Notes: a model not told the origin generated them from the letters alone. Positions 1 through 8,282 are shown, numbered from the stretch's first letter. The stretch: 64,000 nucleotides of DNA from Planococcus shixiaomingii (GCF_030413615.1 NZ_CP129236.1:3146001-3210000); one strand, 5' to 3'. Made by a program: numbers and translations.

Positions 1-245
1 AAGCTAAAAGCGTCGGTAGAGAATTAGTTAAAGTTCTTCCAGCTGAAAAAGTGCCTTTATCGCTTTTCGCTACAAGAGAAAAGCTTCCATCATTATTTTT
101 AATTTTGGTTCACCGCTTTAATAGGAGTGCATTTAGAAATACGAAGAGTATCGATAGAAAATTGTAATGTACAGGTAAGAACTTGAAAAGTGTCGGTAGA
201 GATTGAAAGAATACAGGTAAGAGAGAAAAAAGTATCGATAGAAAA
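1..245 (-). repeat. Composite 21-bp array repeat, locus A1
   Basis: This gene-free 288-bp left edge holds one complete array of six half-units on the minus strand. The conserved TA step of each unit falls at 134, 155, 176, 197, 218 and 239, exactly 21 bp apart. Units alternate between a CTAYCGAC type and a TTACCTG(C/T)AC type. A hairpin with arms GCTTTTC/GAAAAGC lies at 62-84, and part of another array begins at 17. The stretch 100-160 closely matches 3450-3520 of locus A2, so these are dispersed copies of one element. No protein-coding reading is supported. Confidence 0.85.
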
Positions 246-268
246 GTTGGTCAACACTTCAACTATAC

Positions 269-314
269 AAAAAAACGGTCCAAAATCGTTACCCACGATT
301 TTGGACCGTTTTCT
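269..314 (-). terminator. Rho-independent terminator of the vanZ-like gene
   Basis: A 17-bp stem (AAAACGGTCCAAAATCG and its complement) with a seven-base loop is followed on the minus strand by a run of T. The 5' arm lies inside the last codons of the VanZ-like gene, and its TAA stop codon sits in the hairpin loop. Confidence 0.85.
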
Positions 315-789
315 TATTGTTTCGGCGCGCATGTTTTTTTCGAGATTTTATTTTCATGTACAGCCACCAGATGCTGAGCGCGATGAATGCGCCGATTGAA
401 TCTAGCAAAACGTCTTGAAATGCCGGCGTGCGGCCGCCTGTCAGCGATTGGTGGAATTCGTCGAGGAATGCCAAGCCGACCGTGATGGCGAACGCCAGCC
501 AAAATTTCGGTTTCGGCAAAAGCACGAATACTGCGATGGCTAATGCGCCAAACATGAAGAGATGTGCACCTTTGCGCAATAAAAACTCGATAAAAGCAAA
601 ATAGCCCCTTTCTTCGATGGATACCGATATTCCGTAGTACGGGATGTGCAAATAGCTGAGCAAGCCTTCAAACGGCTTGGACGCCAAGTATTTTTCCAGT
701 GTCGGAATAAGCGTTTGCTGTTCGTATGTCTGGCCAGAGGAAATGAATAAGATGCCGAGCAGTACTAAAAGTAAGAGTATTTTTTTCAT
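289..789 (-). CDS. VanZ-like family membrane protein
   Basis: A 166-residue membrane protein of the VanZ-like family. An N-terminal signal-anchor helix is followed by a soluble segment, then three hydrophobic helices from about residue 90 to 150. The family signature is visible: RKGAHLFMFGALA in the first core helix and DEFHQSLTGGRTPAFQDV between the later helices. The C-terminus is very basic (KIKSRKKHARRNNKK). VanZ of the enterococcal vanA cluster gives low teicoplanin resistance, but most chromosomal homologues have no assigned role, so no resistance function is claimed. The gene stands alone ahead of a strong terminator that overlaps its last codons. Confidence 0.85.
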   Translation of the reverse strand: MKKILLLLVLLGILFISSGQTYEQQTLIPTLEKYLASKPFEGLLSYLHIPYYGISVSIEERGYFAFIEFLLRKGAHLFMFGALAIAVFVLLPKPKFWLAFAITVGLAFLDEFHQSLTGGRTPAFQDVLLDSIGAFIALSIWWLYMKIKSRKKHARRNNKKTVQNRG

Positions 790-842
790 TTGAAAATTAT
801 ACCATGGAAAAGATGAATTTGGTTTAATCCATTCTTCAATTT

Positions 843-1934
843 TTAACTGGTTTTCAGCGTCTCAGCCAATACCCGCGCGCCGATATCAAGCGCATCATGG
901 TTAAAAGACATATCGGGATGGTGGAGCCCCGGAGCTAGATCGGCACCGATGCCAATCATGGCGGCTTTCAGTTGCGGTTTTTCAATGGTGTAAAAATGAA
1001 AATCGTCCGCTCCTGTTGTTTCAACGGCTGGAACAGTGTCGTCTTCACCAACAACAGCGCGAATCGCCTTATCCGCAATGGCGAGCGCTTCTTTGGAAAC
1101 TTCCGCAGCTGGTGTGAAGTCGCACCATTCCCAATTGATTTCGACTCCGTAAAGGGCTTTAATTGCAGTAATTCCTTCTTCCACTCGCTGCTGCAGCTCT
1201 TTCATCAAACTATTCGATTGCGAACGCAGGTCGAGTGCAAACGCCGCATTGCCTGGGATGATGTTCAAGCTGTCGCCTCCCGCCTGAATGTTTGTCAGCT
1301 TCACCGAATACGATTCGAACGGAGAAAAGTAAATCGACTTGATGAATTGGTGAATGGCCGCAATGACGTCGATTGCGTTTTTTCCTTGCTGCGGGCGGGC
1401 GCCGTGCGCGTCAACTCCGGTGATTTTCCCTTTCAGGAAAACGGCCGAGCCATGATAAATTGCTGGCGCCACTTTGCCGAACGGCATTTCCTCAATCGGA
1501 CGCAAATGGACGCCGTACAAATGCGTCACATCCTCCGCTGCTCCCCGTTCGATCATTGCCAGCGCACCGTTGCCTTTTTCCTCAGCCGGCTGAAAGATAA
1601 AACGGATACGCTTGGTTAGCATCTCTTCTTTTAAATACAGAAGCGCGCCAAGCACCATCGCCATATTGGCATCGTGCCCGCATGAATGGTTCGCTTGGAA
1701 CGTGCCGTTCACTTCCTGCCAAAGCGCGTCCATGTCTGCTCGGACTGCAACCACTTCCGGCCCTTCTCCAATTTCGGCAATCAAACCGGTGACATCATCG
1801 AATGTTCGGTACGGAATTTGCAGCTCTTCCATGATGCTCGCCAGTTTTTTTGTCGTCTCGACTTCTTGCCAGCTCACTTCCGCATGCGTGTGGAAGTGGT
1901 CAAAAAATTCCTGGATATGTTCTTTATGGTCCAT
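843..1934 (-). CDS. M20D-family amidohydrolase (AmhX/N-acyl amino acid deacylase type)
   Basis: A 363-residue cytoplasmic metal-dependent amidohydrolase of peptidase family M20, subfamily D. The metal ligands are visible as SCGHD near residue 84, QPAEEKG near 115, GVHLRP near 140, and GLHHPDMSF near the C-terminus. HGARPQQGKNAID marks the lid/dimerisation domain. This class removes acyl or amino-acid groups from amides such as N-acetyl- or aminobenzoyl-amino acids; the substrate cannot be read from sequence. It starts 4 bp after the enolase-superfamily gene, with its RBS (GGGAG) inside that gene, so the two form an operon. A racemase-plus-deacylase pair for N-acyl amino acids or odd dipeptides is plausible. 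Confidence 0.85.
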   Translation of the reverse strand: MDHKEHIQEFFDHFHTHAEVSWQEVETTKKLASIMEELQIPYRTFDDVTGLIAEIGEGPEVVAVRADMDALWQEVNGTFQANHSCGHDANMAMVLGALLYLKEEMLTKRIRFIFQPAEEKGNGALAMIERGAAEDVTHLYGVHLRPIEEMPFGKVAPAIYHGSAVFLKGKITGVDAHGARPQQGKNAIDVIAAIHQFIKSIYFSPFESYSVKLTNIQAGGDSLNIIPGNAAFALDLRSQSNSLMKELQQRVEEGITAIKALYGVEINWEWCDFTPAAEVSKEALAIADKAIRAVVGEDDTVPAVETTGADDFHFYTIEKPQLKAAMIGIGADLAPGLHHPDMSFNHDALDIGARVLAETLKTS

Positions 1935-1938
1935 CCTT

Positions 1939-3060
1939 TTATTCGCTCCCGTCCAATGATGCTGATTTTATCGTGAGTTTATTCAGCTGCTGTTCGATTA
2001 CTGTGATGCCGAGGCCCGGCTGGTCTGTCAAATGAACGAACGGCGGTTCGAAGTTAAGATCGCCGATTTCCTCTTTGAATAACAACGGCCCGGTCAGTTC
2101 CGCCGATTGGATGTTGCGCCGCGCCATGACGGCGTGGTAGCCGGCGGCGGATCCGACGGACGATTCCACCATGGAACCGATCTGCGCAATAATGCCTGCG
2201 CTCTCCGCTGCTTTCGCCATCTGCACCGCCGGGTAAATACCGCCCGACTTCATCAGTTTGATGTTAATAAAATCTGCGGCTTGCAGTCGGATGATTTCCA
2301 GGACATCCTCCATATTGTGGACACTTTCGTCCGCCATAATCGGCGTCGAGGTTTTTTGCCGGATTTCTGCCAGTCCCCTGATGTCGCCCATTAGGATCGG
2401 CTGCTCAACCCATGTCAAGTTGGCATCTTGTAACTGATTAATGACTCCAATGGCGTGGCCAACCGTTTTCCAGCCTTGATTGACATCGACCCGGATCGGC
2501 ATTGCTTCCCCTACTGCTTCACGCACTGCATTGATTCGAGCGATGTCTTGCCGCGAATCGTCGACGCCAACTTTCAATTTCAGGCTGCTGAAGCCTTGAT
2601 TCTTGGCAATTAACGCTTTTTCTGCCATGACAGCCGGTTCTTCGATGCTCAGCACTTTGGCGTATTGGATGTTTTCATGCGCACGTCCGCCGATCAAGTT
2701 GTAGACCGGCTGATTCGCCGCTTTCCCCATCAAGTCGTAGCACGCAATATCGATTGCCGCTTTCGCCGCGGGATTGCGGGCGATGGTCGAATTCATTAGG
2801 TGGTGGATGTGTTCAATATCGAACGGATTTTGGTTAAGTATTTGCGGGAGAAGGACGTTCTTCAAGATTTCGAATGTCCCTGAAACATGCTCACCTGTTA
2901 CATGTTCATCCGGCACCGCTTCTCCGTAGCCGATCAGTCCAGTATCGGTTTCAAGCTTCAAGATGACAGCCGGCATGTTGGGATATGTGGCATATGAAAT
3001 GATGAACGGTTCTTTTAGAGGAAACTCCAACAAGTAAAGATGTGCTTTCGTAATTCTCAT
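1939..3060 (-). CDS. Enolase-superfamily dipeptide epimerase / muconate-lactonizing-like enzyme
   Basis: A 373-residue enzyme of the enolase superfamily, muconate-lactonizing subgroup, to which L-Ala-D/L-Glu epimerases and N-acylamino acid racemases belong. Catalytic features are present: the KxK pair in SLKLKVG, metal ligands in RVDVNQGW, WVEQP and MADES, and the second lysine in NIKLMKSGG. It differs from the YkfB paralogue at 14620-15726 in the C-terminal specificity region (GSMVESSVGSAAGYHA against GSMIETKLGVSAAAHFA), so its substrate probably differs. ATG at 3060 is preferred because it is 13 nt from GGGA; an in-frame GTG at 3072 almost touches the RBS. The M20 amidohydrolase follows after 4 bp. 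Confidence 0.85.
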   Translation of the reverse strand: MRITKAHLYLLEFPLKEPFIISYATYPNMPAVILKLETDTGLIGYGEAVPDEHVTGEHVSGTFEILKNVLLPQILNQNPFDIEHIHHLMNSTIARNPAAKAAIDIACYDLMGKAANQPVYNLIGGRAHENIQYAKVLSIEEPAVMAEKALIAKNQGFSSLKLKVGVDDSRQDIARINAVREAVGEAMPIRVDVNQGWKTVGHAIGVINQLQDANLTWVEQPILMGDIRGLAEIRQKTSTPIMADESVHNMEDVLEIIRLQAADFINIKLMKSGGIYPAVQMAKAAESAGIIAQIGSMVESSVGSAAGYHAVMARRNIQSAELTGPLLFKEEIGDLNFEPPFVHLTDQPGLGITVIEQQLNKLTIKSASLDGSE

Positions 3061-3147
3061 GTAGCTCGTCACTTCCCTTTCGATATGTATAAAGCTAATT
3101 GTACCTTGGAAAGCGGCGAGGGTGAAGGAATGTCTGGTTAGAGTTAC

Positions 3148-3720
3148 ATATTTCTATCGACACTTTTGGCGCTCTTACCCGCACTTTTAGGCTTTCTACC
3201 GACGTTCTTCAGGTTTATACAAGCACTGTTTTCTTTTCTACCGACACTTTTCATAGTTCTACCTGCATTTCTATTGAAGTGGCTCTCCAAGATCTAAAGC
3301 TTGAATGGATGCTTTTTTCCAAAGCGAAAAGCGGTAAAAAACACTTTTTAATTTTAGTAATGTTTTTCCATTTTCCTTCCTACACTTTTCCTGCTCTTAA
3401 CCGCAGTTTTTCGTTTTCTACCGACGTTTTTTGATTTCTTACCTGCACTATTTCATTTTCTATCGACACTCTTCGTATTTCTACATGCACTCCTATAAAA
3501 ACGGTGAACCAAAATCAAAAGCAAAGATGGATGCTTTTCGCTTGCAGCGAAAAGCGATAAGGGCAGTTATTCAGATTGAGAAGAGTTGATTGTTTTCTAC
3601 CGACCCCATTTCCGTTCTTACCCACACGCTTCGATTTTCAATCGACGTTTTTTGCACTTTTACCTGCACTACTGGAGTTTCTACCGACATTTCCCACTTT
3701 TCTACCTGCACTCTCTGCAA
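3148..3720 (+). repeat. Three composite 21-bp arrays, locus A2
   Basis: Most of the 714-bp gap 3061-3774 is filled by three arrays of six half-units. TA steps lie at 3155, 3176, 3197, 3218, 3239, 3260; then 3381, 3398, 3419, 3440, 3461, 3482 (first interval shortened by 4 bp); then 3598, 3619, 3640, 3661, 3682, 3703. Odd units read CTAYCGAC and even units TTACCTGCAC, each followed by a T-rich stretch. Between arrays are hairpins GCTTTT/GAAAAGC at 3311-3332 and GCTTTTCGC/GCGAAAAGC at 3533-3555, the latter followed by GATAAG. Array starts are 226 and 217 bp apart. The positions 3061-3147 hold nothing recognisable beyond the upstream region of the epimerase gene. Confidence 0.9.
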
Positions 3721-3721
3721 A

Positions 3722-3761
3722 AAAAAGAATAGCTTTTCGCCCTTGCGAAAAACCATTCTTA
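3722..3761 (-). terminator. Terminator of the NERD gene, built on the array hairpin
   Basis: AAGAAT and ATTCTT arms enclose the TTTTCGC/GCGAAAA stem typical of the array-associated hairpins, and on the minus strand the hairpin is followed by eight T. It ends the NERD gene and shows that one copy of the repeat hairpin serves as a transcription terminator. Confidence 0.8.
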
Positions 3762-3774
3762 GCTAAATTTAAAC

Positions 3775-4716
3775 TTAAATGCGCTTAGCGTAACGGCGGT
3801 GGCGTCTGCCTCCGATTTCATCCAACTCCATTCGTTTAAGCAGACGTTTAGCAGCTTCAAGGCTGCTGAGTCCCAGGAAATCTTTGCATTGATTCGTCGT
3901 GATCGTAGGTTGGCAGAGCATGAACCACTCTTCGACCGCCTCAAAATGTGCATCATTACTGAGCAAGAAGCAACTTTTGCATTCCCATTTCCGCTGAAAG
4001 CGATCCATTTTCTTTAAGCGGCATCGAGGACAAAAAACGCCGTTTTCGATATTTTGCAGTTGGATATCAAATTTTGGAGCTAATGGAAATGGGTTGTATT
4101 TTTGTTGAAGGGAAAGAAACTGATCGCCCAAAGATTTCATTTGTTCTAAAGAAATTTTGGGTTTTGGCATATCAAGGTTATAAAGACGCACAAGAACTTC
4201 GTCAGCACTCCATACTTTTGTGCCTGGAGGAACGTTTTCAACAATCTGAGAAGGATAAGCGATGACAATGGCGCTTTGTACGCGCAGTGGAAAGTTAAGG
4301 AGTTTTAGTATTTTTTCAACTTTCAATTGAGCCGTTTCCGCTTGAATGACCGGGCTCTTATGGCCTCTTATTTCTCCATTCGGCGTTACTTGATGCAAGG
4401 CACTCGGATTTTCCTGAAAACGGAGTATGCCACTCATGTTCTTTACTTCCAGCAGAAAAACACAGCTTTGGGTAATCATCATCGTATCGATTTGAAGATG
4501 GTCCGGCAATTCCACATCTTGCAGTAATAAATGCGGATATGGCGGCTCAAAAAAATCGAGCAGCCGGTCCAACCGTTCCTCACCGCCTATGCCAGCTCTT
4601 GCAGAATTCAATTTTTCTTGGATCACCCCTCTTTTCTCATAATGTGCTGGCAGTCTTTTCAGCAACGCTTCATACCCAGCAATTTTTGCCGGTTTGTTTC
4701 GATATTTTATAATCAA
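3775..4716 (-). CDS. NERD-domain protein with C-terminal zinc ribbon
   Basis: A 313-residue protein of the NERD (nuclease-related domain) group. The N-terminal part carries the restriction-endonuclease-like core: GIGGEERLDRLLD near residue 43, HLQIDTMMI near 75, then FLLEVKN near 88, corresponding to the E, D and ExK positions of the fold. A CPRC...CKSC zinc ribbon lies near residue 228-248, followed by a winged-helix-like tail (TNQCKDFLGLSSLEAAKRLL) with a basic end. Start TTG at 4716 is chosen because GGGGG lies 7-9 nt upstream; the reading frame is open further upstream but has no RBS. DNA processing is likely but unproven. The gene is flanked on both sides by 21-bp arrays in the same orientation. 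Confidence 0.8.
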   Translation of the reverse strand: MIIKYRNKPAKIAGYEALLKRLPAHYEKRGVIQEKLNSARAGIGGEERLDRLLDFFEPPYPHLLLQDVELPDHLQIDTMMITQSCVFLLEVKNMSGILRFQENPSALHQVTPNGEIRGHKSPVIQAETAQLKVEKILKLLNFPLRVQSAIVIAYPSQIVENVPPGTKVWSADEVLVRLYNLDMPKPKISLEQMKSLGDQFLSLQQKYNPFPLAPKFDIQLQNIENGVFCPRCRLKKMDRFQRKWECKSCFLLSNDAHFEAVEEWFMLCQPTITTNQCKDFLGLSSLEAAKRLLKRMELDEIGGRRHRRYAKRI

Positions 4717-4967
4717 ATTCACACCCCCTTTTCCCCATTCTAGCAAAGCTATTGTGAAAATTCCATAAATATCCAAATCTCGTTTTTAAACGTGCTATAG
4801 GGGTTAAAAATGAGATTTGAAGAGAAGTTTCTTGCCTTTTCCTACTGTAATTTTCGAAGTTTCGTATAGTTTTTTTGGAAAAGCTCTTTCTAGACTGATA
4901 AATACAGAACAACTTTGGAACGGTTGCTTTAGCAAACAGTTATTGATACAGGCGAGATGTCGCCCAG

Positions 4968-5310
4968 GTTTCTATCCGCACTTTTCTCCATCTTACCCTC
5001 ATTCTTCAAATTTCTATCGACGTTCTTTGGATTCTTACCCGCACTTTTCCATTTACTACCGACATTTTCCGAATTTCTATCTGCACTTCTTTCCAAGCGA
5101 CTCTCCACAATTAAAGTTCAAGCCCTAACATAGATGCTTTTCGCTGAAGCGAAAAGCGATAAGGACGAGTTCTAAGAATTAATTGCTTCTATCGACGTTT
5201 TTTTCACTCCTACACGCATTTTCAGTCTTTCTATCGACGCTTTTTGGATTCTTACCTGCACTATTCCTATCTCTACCGACACTTTTCCCAGTTCTACCTG
5301 CACTCCCCCA
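4968..5310 (+). repeat. Two composite 21-bp arrays, locus A3
   Basis: Two perfect six-unit arrays in the gap between the NERD gene and rocB. TA steps are at 4973, 4994, 5015, 5036, 5057, 5078 and at 5190, 5211, 5232, 5253, 5274, 5295, all 21 bp apart. The arrays start 217 bp from each other. A GCTTTTCGC/GCGAAAAGC hairpin at 5136-5157 followed by GATAAG lies between them. The stretch 4717-4967 of the same gap shows only the NERD upstream region and no gene. Confidence 0.9.
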
Positions 5311-5355
5311 GAAAACTTCTCTCGTCCCTCTTTCTGTAAAGTTTTACTCCAACAA

Positions 5356-5382
5356 AAAAAGCCGCATTAGCTGCGGCTTTTT
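5356..5382 (-). terminator. Terminator of the rocB-like gene
   Basis: AAAAAGCCGCA and TGCGGCTTTTT arms around a five-base loop, with a T run on the minus strand. The 5' arm is coding: the last codons of the M20 peptidase form it and its TAA stop is in the loop. Confidence 0.85.
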
Positions 5383-6980
5383 ACGGATATGGCTAAAATC
5401 ATTTCTTCTAGCAATACCGGCATTTCTTCGAAAGTATTTTTAATGTGCAGGCGCTCGGTGCGTTTGTGTGCGTCTTTGCCGAATGGGCCGACGTTCAGCA
5501 CTGGCGCTTTCAGCAATTTCATCGCTTCGAACGGGATGCTGTAGGAATCGCCGTAAATCGGCGTGTTGTTTTCATAGACATGGAAGCTGTCATTTTTATC
5601 ATCGTAATTAACGTAGCTCAAGTCCGAGATGCCGTTGAAATAGTGGACTTGCTTGATTTTTCGGCCGAATTTATTCATGGAGTTCTCAGTTACTAGGCTG
5701 ACGCATTTTTTGACCAGTTCATCTTCTGATGAGTTGATAGCCGGGTAATATGGCGGCGCGTACATGATGATGATCGCCGGCGTCAACTCCTGGCAGTTGA
5801 TGAGCAGGATGTCGGTGATGTGCAGCGATTTTTCGCGCACGTCCCATTCCGGATGCATCATTGTTTCATACAGCGATTCGTTGACGTATTCGACACCGAA
5901 CTTTTCGATGGCGTAGCGCATCAGCTCTTCATAGCGCAGCACGCGGATGTCGCCGACCGGTTCAACATTTTCGCGTTCGCACATTGCCCGGTAATCGCGC
6001 GTACAATGTTCGGCCGCTTCGATCGCCACTTGCTCGAAAATCTCGAACACTTCTGCAGCATTGCGTTCCATCAAGAACACATTGTACATCGCGGACGTCC
6101 GGTACGGCGTTTGCGCAGAGTATTCCAGTTTGATGTCACGCTGCGTCAAAGTTACCGGCAACGGCGTTTTTTCGCCGTAGACGTTTTCTGTAAAGCTCGT
6201 GTTCCATTCCATGCGGTGCGTCAAATAGGTCGAAATGTAGCTTGATGTAATGCCCGACAAAGGTTCGCCGACATGAGTTTCCTTGCCGTAGAAAAACGCG
6301 GTCGGCATGATTTTCCCAATCGTGCCGGTATATAGATAATGCGATTTATCCCCCGGTTGCTGGGCAAATGCCGGTTCACCGTTCAGGAATAAAATAAAAT
6401 CCAAATCGTGCTCGCGCTCTAAATCGAGCAATTTCGAAACGCCATAGCGCATACCAGCAGAGTTGACTTCTTCGTCCGGCACAGTCATTAAGAGCAGATT
6501 GATTGGCCAGTTTTCCGATGACGCTTTTTCAATCAGCGCCATATGCAGCGCAAGCCCCGCTTTCATATCCATTGTTCCGCGGCCGAACAAAAACTCGCCG
6601 GACGCCAGATCATCTTGCGCGTCCTGATCCAATTCATCGCTGACCGCTTTGAACGCTTCCGTCAATTCATGCGGCAAGCAGCTTAAAGGCTCCAAATCCC
6701 CATACTCTTCGGTCTGTACCGTATCGAAATGGCTCATCAACACAATCGTGTCGCTTGCTTCCGGGTGCTTGTACAGTGCGGTTACATACTGACGCCCCCA
6801 GTTGACTTCCCCAAGCGCCACATGCTCTGGATGTTCTTGGAAATATGGCAATAAATCCAGTTTTTCTTTTAAGTTGTAAGCGAAGTCCACTTCGCCTTCT
6901 GATAATGTGATGCTTTTCCAACTGACAAGTTCACATAATAGCTCTTGCAGTTTTTCCGGGGTGCCCCATAACGTTGTCAC
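5367..6980 (-). CDS. rocB: M20-family peptidase, RocB-like
   Basis: A 537-residue zinc peptidase of family M20 resembling RocB, the arginine-utilisation protein of Bacillus, whose exact reaction is not established. Visible motifs are LMSHFDTVQ near residue 84, GRGTMDMKAGLALH near 135 and VPDEEVNSAGMRYG near 165. The length fits RocB (about 560) rather than smaller M20 enzymes. The start is GTG with GAGGAGG 8 nt upstream. No rocA, rocD or rocF lies beside it, so a role in arginine catabolism is family-based only. A stable hairpin (7011-7057) sits in its 5' leader. Confidence 0.8.
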   Translation of the reverse strand: MTTLWGTPEKLQELLCELVSWKSITLSEGEVDFAYNLKEKLDLLPYFQEHPEHVALGEVNWGRQYVTALYKHPEASDTIVLMSHFDTVQTEEYGDLEPLSCLPHELTEAFKAVSDELDQDAQDDLASGEFLFGRGTMDMKAGLALHMALIEKASSENWPINLLLMTVPDEEVNSAGMRYGVSKLLDLEREHDLDFILFLNGEPAFAQQPGDKSHYLYTGTIGKIMPTAFFYGKETHVGEPLSGITSSYISTYLTHRMEWNTSFTENVYGEKTPLPVTLTQRDIKLEYSAQTPYRTSAMYNVFLMERNAAEVFEIFEQVAIEAAEHCTRDYRAMCERENVEPVGDIRVLRYEELMRYAIEKFGVEYVNESLYETMMHPEWDVREKSLHITDILLINCQELTPAIIIMYAPPYYPAINSSEDELVKKCVSLVTENSMNKFGRKIKQVHYFNGISDLSYVNYDDKNDSFHVYENNTPIYGDSYSIPFEAMKLLKAPVLNVGPFGKDAHKRTERLHIKNTFEEMPVLLEEMILAISVKSRS

Positions 6981-7010
6981 TTGTTAGTCCTCCTCTATCC
7001 AACTTCATCA

Positions 7011-7057
7011 CGGGCAGGAAAACTCTCACTTTGGCAAAGTGGGAGTTTTCCTGCCCG
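7011..7057 (-). promoter_or_regulatory. Long leader hairpin upstream of rocB
   Basis: A stem of about 20 bp with one G-U wobble (arms CGGGCAGGAAAACTC... and its complement) and a short loop. It has no T run on either side, so it does not look like a terminator. It lies 30 nt upstream of the rocB start and downstream of the aminotransferase terminator. It would form in the rocB leader RNA if transcription starts upstream. Confidence 0.6.
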
Positions 7058-7081
7058 GTAAGGCGGATTAACTTAATTAAA

Positions 7082-7110
7082 ACTCAGCAGGTTGAAGACC
7101 TCGACTGAGT
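7082..7110 (-). terminator. Terminator of the aminotransferase gene
   Basis: ACTCAG/CTGAGT outer stem with an inner AGGT/ACCT stem, followed on the minus strand by TTTAATTAAG. It lies 12 nt past the aminotransferase stop codon. Confidence 0.6.
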
Positions 7111-7121
7111 AAAGTTTCTCA

Positions 7122-8282
7122 TCAATTTTCTAATGTTTTGATCCAGTCGCCCATTCGCTCCATCGCCCGTTCGAGCGTCGGCATGGAATAGGCGTAGGAA
7201 ATGCGCAGGAAGCCTTCGCCGGATTCTGTGAACGCGGAACCCGGTACAGCTGCAACGCCGCCTTCTTTCAATAAACGCGTCGCAAATTCAAATGAAGTCA
7301 TGCCGAATTTGGCGACTGACGGGAAAATGTAGAATGCCCCTTTCGGCTTAACGACGTCCAAGCCCATCTCGAGCAATTTACCATAAACAAAGTCGCGGCG
7401 CTCTTTATACGCCCGGTTCATTTCTTCCGGGGCATCGCGGTTGTTCTTCAATGCTTCGATCGCCGCATGCTGGCTCGGCAGCGAGGCACAGACGGAATTG
7501 TACATATGCACTTTCAAGATGTGCTTCATGTATTGTTCCGGCCCCAGCAAAAAGCCCATGCGCCAGCCCGTCATCGAATGCGATTTGGACAAGCCTTGCA
7601 CGAGAAAAGTCCGGTCTTTAATTTCCGTGTAGCTGGCAAACGATTCGTGTTTGCTTTCAAACGAATTTTCGCTGTAAATTTCATCGGAAACGATGAAAAT
7701 GTCATGCTGCTTTAATTCGTCTACAAGGGGCGTCATTTGTTCTTTCGAAATGGTGACGCCTGTCGGGTTGGACGGGAAATTGAGTAGAATTGCTTTGGTT
7801 TTATTCGTAATCAACGCTTTTAGCCGTTCAGCTGTCGGTACAAGTCCGGTATCCGATGTATCGAGGAGCACGGCTTTCCCGCCGTTCAACGAGACAAGCG
7901 GCACATAGCCGGTGTAGCAAGGCGCCGGAATGATCACTTCGTCACCTGGCTCCAAAATCGTACGAAAAACCGAATCCAGCGCTTCGCTGGCGCCGTTCGT
8001 CACGATGATTTCCGTTTTCGGTTCGTATGTAAGTCCGTAGCGGTCATTAAAAAACGCCGCAATTTCCTGGCGCAATTCAATCAATCCCGCATTGTGGGAA
8101 TAACTCGTCAAATTTGCCGCGATGGCAGCCATGCCGGCCTGCTTCACTTTTTCAGGCGTCGGGAAATCCGGCTGTCCAATCGTTAAATTGATCGCGTCCG
8201 GATAGTCGACCAGCTGATTGAAAAATTGGCGGATTCCGGATATTGCAAGCCCTTCGGCCCGTGGATTCAATGTCAATGGCAT
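7122..8282 (-). CDS. PLP-dependent class I/II aminotransferase (PatA-like)
   Basis: A 386-residue cytoplasmic aminotransferase with the fold-type I signature. The schiff-base lysine is in LSKSHSMTGWRMG near residue 234, with NFPSNPTG and VSDEIYSE upstream and FLRISYAYS near the C-terminus. It resembles PatA, the predicted N-acetyl-LL-diaminopimelate aminotransferase of Bacillus, but no lysine-pathway gene is adjacent, so the substrate is uncertain. ATG at 8282 follows GGGGAG at a normal distance; the frame stays open 15 codons further up without an RBS. The upstream neighbour is an EamA transporter in the same direction. Confidence 0.85.
   Translation of the reverse strand: MPLTLNPRAEGLAISGIRQFFNQLVDYPDAINLTIGQPDFPTPEKVKQAGMAAIAANLTSYSHNAGLIELRQEIAAFFNDRYGLTYEPKTEIIVTNGASEALDSVFRTILEPGDEVIIPAPCYTGYVPLVSLNGGKAVLLDTSDTGLVPTAERLKALITNKTKAILLNFPSNPTGVTISKEQMTPLVDELKQHDIFIVSDEIYSENSFESKHESFASYTEIKDRTFLVQGLSKSHSMTGWRMGFLLGPEQYMKHILKVHMYNSVCASLPSQHAAIEALKNNRDAPEEMNRAYKERRDFVYGKLLEMGLDVVKPKGAFYIFPSVAKFGMTSFEFATRLLKEGGVAAVPGSAFTESGEGFLRISYAYSMPTLERAMERMGDWIKTLEN

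Noticed and set aside
3148..5310. CRISPR array
   Set aside because: Units are too short and degenerate, spacers are only a few bases, and no cas gene is near.
3576..5443. Open frames translating to FLPTLF/FLPALF heptads across the arrays, on both strands
   Set aside because: 21 bp is seven codons, so any array without a stop in one frame gives a heptad-repeat ORF. They lack RBS, start at random points and differ between arrays.
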